A stretch of DNA of 64,000 nt from a virus. The notes below the pieces were generated by a model that was given only the letters and a program-made list of their open reading frames with translations, was not told the origin of the DNA and ran no database searches. The stretch covers positions 1 through 64,000 of the IMG/VR virus record IMGVR_UViG_3300049811_000251, one strand, 5' to 3'. Below, piece by piece: positions 30,060-38,737 of this stretch (the first letter of the stretch is position 1; the number at the start of each line of letters is the position of its first letter). The translations under genes were made by a program, and so were the position numbers.

Positions 30060-31937
30060 TCATCCCTTTGCTTCCCCCCAAGATTGAACAATCTTAGGAT
30101 CGGCACGCACTGGACAAGCGAGTTGAACAGTGTTTTCTAATTGATCTCGAATCTCGATAGCATACTTAGGAGCCAGTTCCGTAGGACACTCCCAAATACC
30201 TTCGTCGTGAACAAAGTTAAGCTGATTGATTTCCTTACCCCAAACTCCCCGCTTAATCCAGTTAAACCTTAAATGAGACATACTCAGTAACATCAACTCA
30301 CAAGCAGATGCTTGAATTGGAAAGTTGATATACTGATTTAAGGAGTGCTTATAGGCTTTAGATACCTCGTACTTAGATATTCTACGTTTTCTGCCAAAAA
30401 TATCTACTGAAGGCTTACCCGCCTTCATTTGACGCTCAAGGAGCAAGTGCCACCGTTTAACAAACTTATGTAACTTAAAATACTCTTCGATAACATCTTC
30501 CCATTCAGAGATAGAAAAACTAGGATATTCAGAATGTAATCTATAAGCACCTGCATTATAGATTAACGCAAAGTTAGCCATCTTACCGTTTTGTCTATCG
30601 CCTTTCAAGGCTTTAACATTATTTGTTGTTTGAGTATGTAAATCTTCTCCGTGCCAAAAAGCTTTACCTGTGTAAGCAGGCTTCAAAATTTTCTCGTCTT
30701 CGGCACACCCACAATTAGGGCAGGAGTGTAGAAGCTTAACTCGTTCTTCCCCAGAAGAACCACAGTTAGTACACTTCCACCGCCAATATGCTCCTAGAAA
30801 TAGTGGCTCCCTTGTAACGTGTCCACAGATTCTAAGCTCAATCTGAGACAAGTCTTCAACTATCAAAGAATTTCCAGGAGAAGCCTTAAAATTCTTTCTT
30901 ATGTTTAAGTGCTTAAAGTTAGAATCTAACCACGCTGGAATGTTTTGAAGATTGGGGTCGTCTGATCTTGTTCTACCAGTTGCTGAAGTTAGCCAAAAGT
31001 TAGGGTGAATTCTATTGTTAGGATCAACTAAAGCTCGTCTTGTGATAGGTTCAACGTAAGTACCTATCATCTTATCCGCAGTTCTGTAAGTTCTAATCTT
31101 AGAACATACAGGATACCTAGACGCGAGAATATCCATCGCTTCTGCATCAGTGCTAAACCTTTTGCCTGAAGCAGTGGTTTGAATTCCTTTAGTGGAGTAT
31201 CCTAACTCATCAAACAATCGTTTGGCAATCTGATCCCCGGAATTTAAGTTAAGTTCTCCAATCTCAGATTTAATTTCCTTTTCCATCTGAGACCTAAGTT
31301 TTTGAAATCCCCTAAGAAGTTCTATACTACCTGTAACATCCCAATACATACCAGTAAGCTCAACGTCTGCAAACAATAAAGACGCTGGCATTAAAATACG
31401 CTCAAATACCTTAAGTAAACCATCATTCTTCAATTCTTCGAGAGTATCTAAGTATAACTCGTACTCCCATTTAGCATCTTCTTTAGAATACTCGTGGAAT
31501 CGAGGAGTATTCAAGCCTCCTATTGACGCATCTTCAAACGTCATCATTACATGATTGTATCTCTCCCTTACTTGAGTCTTTAAGCCTAAATCCCCTGGAC
31601 GAATATTTTCGTCTAGAAGATTTATTGCTATCATAGGATCGTAAGGACGCTTAGGATAAGTAGGATAATCTATGAGCTTAGACGCCTTCAAACACTTAAC
31701 ATCGTACTTAAGATTATAAGCCACTGAGTAAAGGTCGAGAGGAAATAAACTTGAAACGATTTCTTGAACTTTATCTAAGTCAGTCTCATAAAAGGCTACA
31801 CCGTGCGTTGCAAACGAGCACCCGTGAATCTTAAACCCCGGTTGATAAATACTAAGCTTGCCTTCATGCTCAATGTCAAAGGAAAACCCACCAGCCTTAG
31901 TTGCAGTATCAATGAATTCTTTGGGTTCCATTTTCAT
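30060..31937 (-). CDS. Family A DNA polymerase with 3'-5' exonuclease and zinc-ribbon insertion
   Basis: 625 residues from the ATG at 31937. DnaQ-type exonuclease: DIEHE (21-25), NLKYD (75-79), YSKED (150-154). Polymerase motif A EDLSQIELRI (361-370, Asp362), motif B RQNGKMANFALIYNAG (448-463), motif C VHDEG (576-580). Between A and B is a four-cysteine insertion (C389, C392, C406, C409) resembling a zinc ribbon. Replicative polymerase of the phage. Confidence 0.92.
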   Translation of the reverse strand: MKMEPKEFIDTATKAGGFSFDIEHEGKLSIYQPGFKIHGCSFATHGVAFYETDLDKVQEIVSSLFPLDLYSVAYNLKYDVKCLKASKLIDYPTYPKRPYDPMIAINLLDENIRPGDLGLKTQVRERYNHVMMTFEDASIGGLNTPRFHEYSKEDAKWEYELYLDTLEELKNDGLLKVFERILMPASLLFADVELTGMYWDVTGSIELLRGFQKLRSQMEKEIKSEIGELNLNSGDQIAKRLFDELGYSTKGIQTTASGKRFSTDAEAMDILASRYPVCSKIRTYRTADKMIGTYVEPITRRALVDPNNRIHPNFWLTSATGRTRSDDPNLQNIPAWLDSNFKHLNIRKNFKASPGNSLIVEDLSQIELRICGHVTREPLFLGAYWRWKCTNCGSSGEERVKLLHSCPNCGCAEDEKILKPAYTGKAFWHGEDLHTQTTNNVKALKGDRQNGKMANFALIYNAGAYRLHSEYPSFSISEWEDVIEEYFKLHKFVKRWHLLLERQMKAGKPSVDIFGRKRRISKYEVSKAYKHSLNQYINFPIQASACELMLLSMSHLRFNWIKRGVWGKEINQLNFVHDEGIWECPTELAPKYAIEIRDQLENTVQLACPVRADPKIVQSWGEAKG

Positions 31938-31961
31938 CTTTTCTAGTCTTCCAAGTAAAGA

Positions 31962-31989
31962 GGTAAGCTCCAATCCATTGGAGCTTACC
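31962..31989. repeat. Extended perfect inverted repeat before the polymerase gene
   Basis: 13-bp arms GGTAAGCTCCAAT / ATTGGAGCTTACC with a 2-bp centre, built around the dispersed palindrome (31969-31982). Lies between the SSB stop and the polymerase start; it may fold in the mRNA and limit polymerase translation. Confidence 0.85.
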
Positions 31990-32013
31990 AAACCCCATCC
32001 CCCTAGCCGCCAA

Positions 32014-32814
32014 TTAGTATTGAACCTGAGTCGTAGTGCCTTCCGGCCCCTTATTTGGAGTCGTGTCTGTAAGCTCCAAGGACATGGACCGTACAATCTT
32101 AGTCATACGCTCCGGGTTAGGAGCGAGAAGATTGTACGCATCCAGCAACTCGGCGTCAGCAATCTCGCCCGTATCGACGAGCTGTTGCAGGTTCACCATC
32201 TTGATGAACTCGAAGTCACTCCCAACAGAGGGAGACTTGTCCTTGCTAGAGCGGAGGACATTGAACATCGCTCCGCGAAGAGTCTCCCCGTTGTCCAATC
32301 GAGTGGCGTAACGGCGAGCTAAGATTTCCCGAACATCGTTCTTAGCAACCAAGAATTTCTTCTCGTTGCGATGAACTTGTCCGGTTTTCTTAGAGACCCA
32401 TTCAGTGAGATCAATCACTGTGAAGAACAGTGCCTTATACCTTGCAGCCACTCCATTGTTTCGGGCTGAATAGGCACACATGGGGCAAGGAACCCCTAAA
32501 GGCTCCACGCAAGTCTCCCAATTGAGAAACCTGCCGGAACCCGTCCCTCGGGGATACTGGTGCTCGAAGATAGCGGGTGGCCCATAAGGACCAGAACCAT
32601 CTGACAAGAAGATAATCTTCTTTTGAGTTCCCGCTGCCATCCAGAAGCGAAGATTCTTCTGGGAATTGTCGATCCTATCGGGATCGTCCAGGGAAGACTC
32701 CACACCCGTTTCTGCGATCCACGAGGGCTTTTGAGGAGCCGCCGCCTCAGCTTTCAACCGACGCTCCCGCTCTTGAGGCGTCTCCACGAACGGAACTTCA
32801 TTTGAACCAGCCAT
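32014..32814 (-). CDS. gp32-like single-stranded DNA-binding protein
   Basis: 266 residues from the ATG at 32814 (AGGAGG 7 nt upstream). NLRFWMAAGTQKKIIFL, then a Cys pair region WETCVEPLGVPCPMCAYS (zinc-site-like), YKALFFTVIDLTEW and RGAMFNVLRSSKDKSP ... FEFIKMVNL match phage gp32-type SSBs with an OB fold. Acidic-type disordered C-terminus. GC-ending codons and its own TATAAT promoter point to high expression. Confidence 0.8.
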   Translation of the reverse strand: MAGSNEVPFVETPQERERRLKAEAAAPQKPSWIAETGVESSLDDPDRIDNSQKNLRFWMAAGTQKKIIFLSDGSGPYGPPAIFEHQYPRGTGSGRFLNWETCVEPLGVPCPMCAYSARNNGVAARYKALFFTVIDLTEWVSKKTGQVHRNEKKFLVAKNDVREILARRYATRLDNGETLRGAMFNVLRSSKDKSPSVGSDFEFIKMVNLQQLVDTGEIADAELLDAYNLLAPNPERMTKIVRSMSLELTDTTPNKGPEGTTTQVQY

Positions 32815-32879
32815 TTTCATACCTCCTGACAGCCTGACAGCCTGACAACCAGTTTCCCGGATACACCCCGGAAGAGTGT

Positions 32880-32907
32880 ATTATACTAAATTTGGCTAGA
32901 AAGTCAA
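32880..32907 (-). promoter_or_regulatory. Strong promoter for the SSB gene
   Basis: TTGACT (32907-32902), 16-bp spacer, TATAAT (32885-32880). The spacer and -35 overlap the last codons of the primase gene. The leader has ACACTCTTCCGGGGTGT (possible hairpin) and three tandem TGTCAGGC-type repeats leading into the RBS. Confidence 0.8.
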
Positions 32908-33873
32908 ATCGCATATACGCAAAAAATCATCTTTAGTCATTTTACCTGGGTCCATTTCCTTAGGTTCCCAAGTTATCCTCTTAACTGGATAAGGAGAACT
33001 AGATAAACGAGCCTTAGCAACCTTCCATCCTTCATTACCTGGGTCATCTTGATCGTACCAAACGTGAATAGTCGAATCTAAACATAACAACTGGTCAGCT
33101 TGAGGAAACGCTACATTAGCTGTCCAAGTACATAGAACATCATAATTAACTAGATTAGCCCACTTAGCTAATCTTAGTAAATCAAAAAACCCTTCGACTA
33201 ACGCAATCTTACCCCTGTTTTGAAATTTATCTAAACCGCCTAAAGTAAGACCTGTATCAAACCCAAAGTAATTATAGTAATTCTTAGTTACTATACCACG
33301 ACCAACTGCACCAACATACTCACCTTGCCTATTTTTTACTGGAAAAACCACCCTGTTATTTCTCTTATCGTATAAAAGACCCCATTCAATAACCTCCTGT
33401 ATCGTAACATCTCTAGACGAGAGATAATTTAAGCATTCCTCTGACTGAAATGCTGGAACAAATACGTTCATCAAGTTATCACTAATTACTCTACAAACTT
33501 TACGATCTGAAGAATAAGTCCAATCTGTCAGGTCTTCAGATATGGAATCGAGAATAACAGACAACGTAGGCTCATCAGATTCTAAAAGTCGTAGCCCAAG
33601 TTTTATTAACTCATCATTCTTAGAGTATGTTCCATAGTCATGTACTAGAGTCCAAAATTTACCTCTACACTTGCACGCAAAGCAGTTAAATAAAGTAGGT
33701 GCCTTAGCGTTATCGTACCTAATGGAGCAAGAGGGTTTAGAGTCTGCCCCTTTCTGGTGTGTCCACGGAGCTAGGGGACAAGGGATCAAAATATGATTAT
33801 TTCTAACGTTCTTTACAGACTCACGCACAACACCCAACTTATCAAGGATTAGTAAAAGTTCTTCTCTTTTCAT
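32896..33873 (-). CDS. DnaG-like primase
   Basis: 325 residues from the ATG at 33873. N-terminal zinc-binding domain: CPLAPWTH, then CFACKCRG (about 34-73). TOPRIM domain: IALVEGFFDLLRL (E of the VEGxxD motif), later VWYDQDDPGNEGW (the DxD pair). Makes RNA primers with the DnaB-like helicase encoded just upstream. A palindrome (33875) directly precedes the ATG. Confidence 0.88.
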   Translation of the reverse strand: MKREELLLILDKLGVVRESVKNVRNNHILIPCPLAPWTHQKGADSKPSCSIRYDNAKAPTLFNCFACKCRGKFWTLVHDYGTYSKNDELIKLGLRLLESDEPTLSVILDSISEDLTDWTYSSDRKVCRVISDNLMNVFVPAFQSEECLNYLSSRDVTIQEVIEWGLLYDKRNNRVVFPVKNRQGEYVGAVGRGIVTKNYYNYFGFDTGLTLGGLDKFQNRGKIALVEGFFDLLRLAKWANLVNYDVLCTWTANVAFPQADQLLCLDSTIHVWYDQDDPGNEGWKVAKARLSSSPYPVKRITWEPKEMDPGKMTKDDFLRICDLTF

Positions 33874-33888
33874 GTCCAACCGATTGGA

Positions 33889-35145
33889 TTAAAAGGAAAC
33901 TAATTTTTGATCTTCGTCAGAAACCTCAGTAAAATCCATAGCCTCCATGTTCCAATTTATCTGAAACTCATCTCTTGAGATAACTGAGGGATCATCTCTA
34001 ATCTTCAGCATCCGCAATCCCATAACTTTTTGTAATCTATAATCATCATCTTGAATAAGTTCTACAACATTATCAGGGTTAATAATCCACTCTTTTGCGT
34101 ACTTTACTTTATAACCTCTGTGAGAACTTTCCATGTTAGATTTACCAGACAACTCACCTTGCTGAGTTGTTACTATCCACGGAACGTTTGTAAACTCAGC
34201 TACTAACTGTAACTCGTCCACTACATCTTTAGCAGATTCCCAAGAATCTCGTTTTCTCTTAGACACAAACCTATACCCACCGTCAATAACTACTAACGAT
34301 GGAGAATGCTTCTCAACTAAGTATTGAACGTCACTAACATACTTAACTTCTTTCTTATCACTAACAATAATATCCCCTCTTCCATTGACTTCGTTTATAA
34401 GTTCCTGTTTCCACCTAGCTTCCCGAAATATGTCTATTTCTTTAGTAACTAAGTCAGCAAATGGAATCTTGTAATATAAGGAATCAAGTCTGCGTTCTAT
34501 ACGACCCTTAGACATTTCCATAGTCACAAATAATACTTTCTCGCCCTTCTTAAAAGAATCTAATGCAATTATACAGGAAGACCACGACTTACCTACGTTC
34601 ATCATGGCTATAAATACGTTCAAAGTACCAGGAACCCACCCCCCTATAAGTAAATCTAATTTTCTCCAAGGAGTAGGTAAATTCTTATTTACTCCACGTT
34701 TTAATTGTACGTACTCATCATATCTTGTTGGTCCTTCTTTTCTAAAAGAACGCTCCGTGTCCTTAGTTACTGGTACTAAACTCTTAACAGTCTGTATTGT
34801 ATTTTCTAATTCCTCTAACGCAGACTTAGGGTCTCTAGAATCGAGAAGATGGGCGGCAGCACGCAGCCCTTTATCAATACCCTTTGCAAGACGCCTGTTT
34901 ACTACTAAATCACAAACATAGTCAATTAAATCACTTGTTGCAGGAATTTCTATTTTTAGGTTTTCTTCTATCTGCTTACAGGTTGGAAAAGTCCCATAAG
35001 TTCCTTTATAATCTAATGCCCATAAGTACGCCTTTTTGGCTTCGTCATAAAAGTCATTTTCTGTAATTCCAACCGTTTGGAGTTTATCCAAACTTCCAGT
35101 TTCAACTAAACACTTTACTAATCTTTTTCCAAGAACATCAGCCAT
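33889..35145 (-). CDS. DnaB-like replicative helicase
   Basis: 418 residues. Helical N-terminal domain, then LPTPWRKLDLLIGGWVPGTLNVFIAMMNVGKSW with a Walker A variant (AMMNVGKS, about 180-187), LFVTMEMSKGRIERR (H1a-like), SLVVIDGGYRF (Walker B) and PWIVTTQQGELSGK (motif H3). Hexameric 5'-3' helicase; the loader gene overlaps its start by 8 nt. MNVGKS departs from the usual GxGKS/T. Confidence 0.85.
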   Translation of the reverse strand: MADVLGKRLVKCLVETGSLDKLQTVGITENDFYDEAKKAYLWALDYKGTYGTFPTCKQIEENLKIEIPATSDLIDYVCDLVVNRRLAKGIDKGLRAAAHLLDSRDPKSALEELENTIQTVKSLVPVTKDTERSFRKEGPTRYDEYVQLKRGVNKNLPTPWRKLDLLIGGWVPGTLNVFIAMMNVGKSWSSCIIALDSFKKGEKVLFVTMEMSKGRIERRLDSLYYKIPFADLVTKEIDIFREARWKQELINEVNGRGDIIVSDKKEVKYVSDVQYLVEKHSPSLVVIDGGYRFVSKRKRDSWESAKDVVDELQLVAEFTNVPWIVTTQQGELSGKSNMESSHRGYKVKYAKEWIINPDNVVELIQDDDYRLQKVMGLRMLKIRDDPSVISRDEFQINWNMEAMDFTEVSDEDQKLVSF

Positions 35146-35734
35146 CTAAGATTCCTTCCCCAAGATGCTTTCTCTTCACAGCCCTAAAATCAATTCCGTC
35201 TATCGGAATAGGAATTACGGCTTCTCCTAAGATGGAGAACAAAGTTGGATGATTCTTTTCTATCTCAGAAGTTGAATAGTTTGAGGTTATAATTGAGCAC
35301 TTTCTGTTGTCAACTCTAAATCTAATCAAATCTTCTACAAGTTGCCCCTGAAAACGGTTTCCTGTGGAGGGGTCAACTTGTAACTCGTCTAATACTAAAA
35401 GAGGTACTCTACAAAGACGGTCCCACAAAGAATGGGTTTCTGAAAACTGTTCTCCGTTAATCTTTATATCAGCTAACCGTCTAAAAGAAACCCAGTGACT
35501 TACTATACCTAAGCTTAGGGCTTGTTTCAAACATATAGCTGCTAACGCAGATTTTCCCCTACCAACCTTACCAAGAAACATTAACCCTTTCGCTTGCATT
35601 ACATTATTCTTACAACTATTTAACCAGTTTACTACGTACTTCTTATAGACTAGGTTATCAGGAACCTTGTCTAAAGAAGCTTCCCAATGAACTGGAGGAA
35701 GGTACGCACGCTTTAATAAAGACGCATCTACCAT
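35138..35734 (-). CDS. DnaC-like helicase loader ATPase
   Basis: 198 residues. GLMFLGKVGRGKSALAAICLKQAL (Walker A, about 52-60), VPLLVLDELQ (Walker B, about 110-119), SIITSNYST (sensor 1). AAA+ IstB/DnaC group. Overlaps the helicase gene downstream and the initiator gene upstream, as expected for a loading cassette. Confidence 0.82.
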   Translation of the reverse strand: MVDASLLKRAYLPPVHWEASLDKVPDNLVYKKYVVNWLNSCKNNVMQAKGLMFLGKVGRGKSALAAICLKQALSLGIVSHWVSFRRLADIKINGEQFSETHSLWDRLCRVPLLVLDELQVDPSTGNRFQGQLVEDLIRFRVDNRKCSIITSNYSTSEIEKNHPTLFSILGEAVIPIPIDGIDFRAVKRKHLGEGILDG

Positions 35735-36717
35735 CCAGCTTTCTCCTGACTCCAGTCCACGGATTCTCCTCTTGTGGCGAGGTCTTTATAATCGACCTTA
35801 GTTTTGGGCTTAATTCCAGTTACCATGCAACCTCGTATCTTAGAAATTACGCCTACGTTAGACAAGTACATAAAACTAGGCCCTAATCCAACGTAAGACG
35901 GAAAAACGTACTTAACTAATTCGTCCCAGTTTTGAATAGCGTAATCTAAGTATTTTTTAGCTTCCTCTAAAGTTCCACAGTTAAGAACCAAGTTTTCAGC
36001 TTTTAACTTAACAGCGGCGTTATGAGCATTAAAATCTTTCTGAGTCCAGACACTCATAGGCTTATTTACCACAGTAACAGGTTCACACCCGTACTTAACT
36101 TTGAATAGTGACCTATAAACTCGATAAAGTTCCAACTTATTCTTCAAGTCATCAGTTTGAACACCTATCTCCGAAAAGATTTTCGTCTTTAATACTGGCG
36201 TTAAAGTAGGTACTCCAGTAATTCCTGCATTAGAGAGTTTTCTTTCAGTAGCTTCCTGTTCAAGTTGTTTTTTCCTAAGGTATTCTTTGTGAGCCTTATC
36301 CGCAAGCTCACGCAAAGAAGAATTCTTTGGTATAAATCTACCGTTAGGCATAAGAACTGCGTGAGGCTTAGCCGCAGGTGCTTCAGGTTTTTCAGCAAAC
36401 CACGAGAATAACCCTTCCTTGATTGTGCCAAGTTGGTAAACAGTGTCTCCAGTAGTTTTCGTTACACTTTTCAACCAACCCCTTAAAACCAACTCATCTA
36501 AAAGACGACGGACTGAGAGTTCACTCAGTCCGCTAACGTGTCCAATTGATTGGATGGACAAGCCTGATACTAGCATACCATTTTGGTAGTAATCCAAGCT
36601 GGTAGCCGTTACCTGTTCGTATACTTCGGCTCTTAGTATGATGTAAACAAGGTTAGCCTCTGGGGTAACGGTTCTAAAGACTGGAGACAGAACCAATTTT
36701 GCTAGTTGTTTATCCAT
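35728..36717 (-). CDS. Putative replication initiator with winged helix
   Basis: 329 residues from the ATG at 36717. SIQSIGHVSGLSELSVRRLLDELVLRGWLKSV (about 53-84) is a winged helix, as in phage O/DnaD-type initiators; a Lys/Glu-rich middle and a helical C-terminal domain follow. First gene of the replication operon, directly before the loader. The promoter ends 6 nt before the ATG, so the mRNA would be leaderless or nearly so. Confidence 0.65.
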   Translation of the reverse strand: MDKQLAKLVLSPVFRTVTPEANLVYIILRAEVYEQVTATSLDYYQNGMLVSGLSIQSIGHVSGLSELSVRRLLDELVLRGWLKSVTKTTGDTVYQLGTIKEGLFSWFAEKPEAPAAKPHAVLMPNGRFIPKNSSLRELADKAHKEYLRKKQLEQEATERKLSNAGITGVPTLTPVLKTKIFSEIGVQTDDLKNKLELYRVYRSLFKVKYGCEPVTVVNKPMSVWTQKDFNAHNAAVKLKAENLVLNCGTLEEAKKYLDYAIQNWDELVKYVFPSYVGLGPSFMYLSNVGVISKIRGCMVTGIKPKTKVDYKDLATRGESVDWSQEKAGW

Positions 36718-36723
36718 AGTTTC

Positions 36724-36752
36724 AGTATAGCAGAAAAGCTTTAAAAACGCAA
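36724..36752 (-). promoter_or_regulatory. Promoter opening the replication operon
   Basis: TTGCGT (36752-36747), 17-bp spacer ending TGC, TATACT (36729-36724): an extended -10. It fills the 41-bp gap between the tail gene stop and the initiator ATG. Only GAAACT separates the -10 from the ATG. Confidence 0.8.
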
Positions 36753-36758
36753 AAACAG

Positions 36759-38735
36759 TTAGCCTAACATAGTAAACCGTAAATCTACTTTTGATACCTG
36801 CCACTCCGCATTAAGACCAGAATCTGATAAAGCTTTCCACCTAAATCTTGTTATAGCTTCCCTAGCCTCAAAAGTGTAAGTATGCGTACCAGCCCCAACT
36901 AGATGATTTTCTAATTCTCCCAAAGTATCAAATATACTAAACTCCAAGTCCAATGAACCAGTTGCAAGCTCCTCAACCTCGAAAGAGATAACGTAGGTCC
37001 AACCGACCTGCATCAACCGCTGATTTAACTGAAAGTAGGCAGTCTGCCCCGTAGTAGTTGATCTAATGTATCCCCTATGAGCACCAACCCTAGCTTTAGC
37101 TCCAGTACCAAAGTTAGTAGTCCAATCGGTTGCACTTCCCACTCCCGTCATTTTAGAGTCTCTTACTAAATTACCTGATACATACTCATTAGTTCCTAAA
37201 TCTTCAAAAGACTCCACTACTAAATCCATAGTGGCTTGATAAGGGTCAGTTTGAAGACTTACACTTATACTAGAAACAACACCTTCTATAGTTTTTTGAG
37301 TAGCCCCTAACTTCTTAGGAGTCTTAAATGAAACTACATCATTTAACTCTAACGCAGGCAGATACGCAGTAGTAACTCTCCAGGCGTTACCAGCCATTCG
37401 TATTTCTTGAAACCTGCGAACTCCTATAAGAAACAAGGTTTCTTTGTCAGGAACATACTTATTGTCTATTTGCTCAGCTACATAACCAAACTTATCAAAT
37501 AAACCAGAATCTTTAACAGTAGTTTCAACTTGAACCTCTACAGTCTCGTCCGCATACTTATCCGGTGATCTATTGCCCTTAGAATTGGGAGCACCACCCC
37601 CACCAGCCGGAGGTCTTCTAGAAGGGCCTACGCCAAACCCGCTTCCCATTAAAGCGTCAGCCATAGCCCTAACGGCCCTAGCAGCTTCAGCATCCCCGTG
37701 ATCTGGGAGTTTTTCTCCAGCACTTGTTTCTTTTTCATCTTTAGGCCGTACTGTGCCAATTACCTCCATAGGTAATTCAGAATCTCCAGCAGGAAAACCT
37801 AAAGTCTTCTCTACTTCAAAATCTAAACCAAAGGGATGATCTTCCCACTTAGTTAAAGTAATATCCCCGCTTCCTCCAAAATCTGCTTTTGATCCAGCCC
37901 AATCTGGACGCTCACCCTTTAATTTACTAATACTTCCACTAACCCTCTTGGACCAACCAGGACTGGTAGTACACTTAACTAGAGACCCCTTACCGCCACT
38001 TCTTCCTCCCTTACCACCTTTACCACCGGAACCACTTCCGCCTTTCTCATCAGATAATACTTGCTCACCTTTTTGTAGCTCAGTTACAAAACGACCACGC
38101 AACTTTATAACCGTAGGTAAAATCTCATCTGTAGTTATTCTAGAAGCACTGACTACTGCCCACTCAGGTAAAGTGTAATCTACACTAGAAGAGGCGTCTT
38201 TCCACTCTCCTGATACTAACTTACCATTAGACGCTACATATAAATACCTCAATCCAACTTGAGCAACGTTTCTAAGCTCATCAATAAAATTACCGCCACT
38301 GATTGACGCTTCAAGAGGCATAGCAGCTAAAGAAACATCATACAAATACGAGGGAACAGCAGCGTACTTATTCAAAACATCTACTATGACTAAATCAGCA
38401 GTAGAGTTAAACTTTTCAGTATTTGCAGGCTTGTTAGCCAACCTGCCAAAAAATGATCGTACTGATAATTTAACTTGGGCTACGTCAACCTCCTCAACAT
38501 CTTCCACATCTGTAATTATCCCCATAAACCACGTCTTATTTCCTTTTAGTAAATTCTTTTCTGGAGAGGTTAGTCCATACGAAATTAAACTTGTATCAAT
38601 AGATAACGTTATAGCCTTACCCACTAAACTTCTATCATAAGAGTTAGTAGGGTTACTCAGTAAAACAGAGCCTTCAGAAACTCCGTAAATAGATAAACTT
38701 ACATCAAACGAGAGTAAATCTTGAGTCAGGATCAT
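36759..38735 (-). CDS. Tail tip/hub protein with carbohydrate-binding-like C-terminus
   Basis: 658 residues. N-terminal part resembles tail hub proteins (ITLSIDTSLISYGLTSP, WFMGIITDVEDVEE, NFIDELRNVAQVGLRYLYV). A Gly/Lys/Ser-rich linker (about 230-250) and a second disordered stretch (about 330-390) follow. The last about 135 residues (NLVRDSKMTG ... FRWKALSDSGLNAEWQVSKVDLRF) look like a CBM-type beta-sandwich for host glycan binding. Last gene of the virion block. Confidence 0.65.
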   Translation of the reverse strand: MILTQDLLSFDVSLSIYGVSEGSVLLSNPTNSYDRSLVGKAITLSIDTSLISYGLTSPEKNLLKGNKTWFMGIITDVEDVEEVDVAQVKLSVRSFFGRLANKPANTEKFNSTADLVIVDVLNKYAAVPSYLYDVSLAAMPLEASISGGNFIDELRNVAQVGLRYLYVASNGKLVSGEWKDASSSVDYTLPEWAVVSASRITTDEILPTVIKLRGRFVTELQKGEQVLSDEKGGSGSGGKGGKGGRSGGKGSLVKCTTSPGWSKRVSGSISKLKGERPDWAGSKADFGGSGDITLTKWEDHPFGLDFEVEKTLGFPAGDSELPMEVIGTVRPKDEKETSAGEKLPDHGDAEAARAVRAMADALMGSGFGVGPSRRPPAGGGGAPNSKGNRSPDKYADETVEVQVETTVKDSGLFDKFGYVAEQIDNKYVPDKETLFLIGVRRFQEIRMAGNAWRVTTAYLPALELNDVVSFKTPKKLGATQKTIEGVVSSISVSLQTDPYQATMDLVVESFEDLGTNEYVSGNLVRDSKMTGVGSATDWTTNFGTGAKARVGAHRGYIRSTTTGQTAYFQLNQRLMQVGWTYVISFEVEELATGSLDLEFSIFDTLGELENHLVGAGTHTYTFEAREAITRFRWKALSDSGLNAEWQVSKVDLRFTMLG

Positions 38736-38737
38736 AA

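Noticed and set aside
30060-32096. Polymerase frame extended to 32096
   Set aside because: The extra 53 residues overlap the SSB gene end and read through the inverted repeat at 31962; the ATG at 31937 gives a standard exonuclease start.
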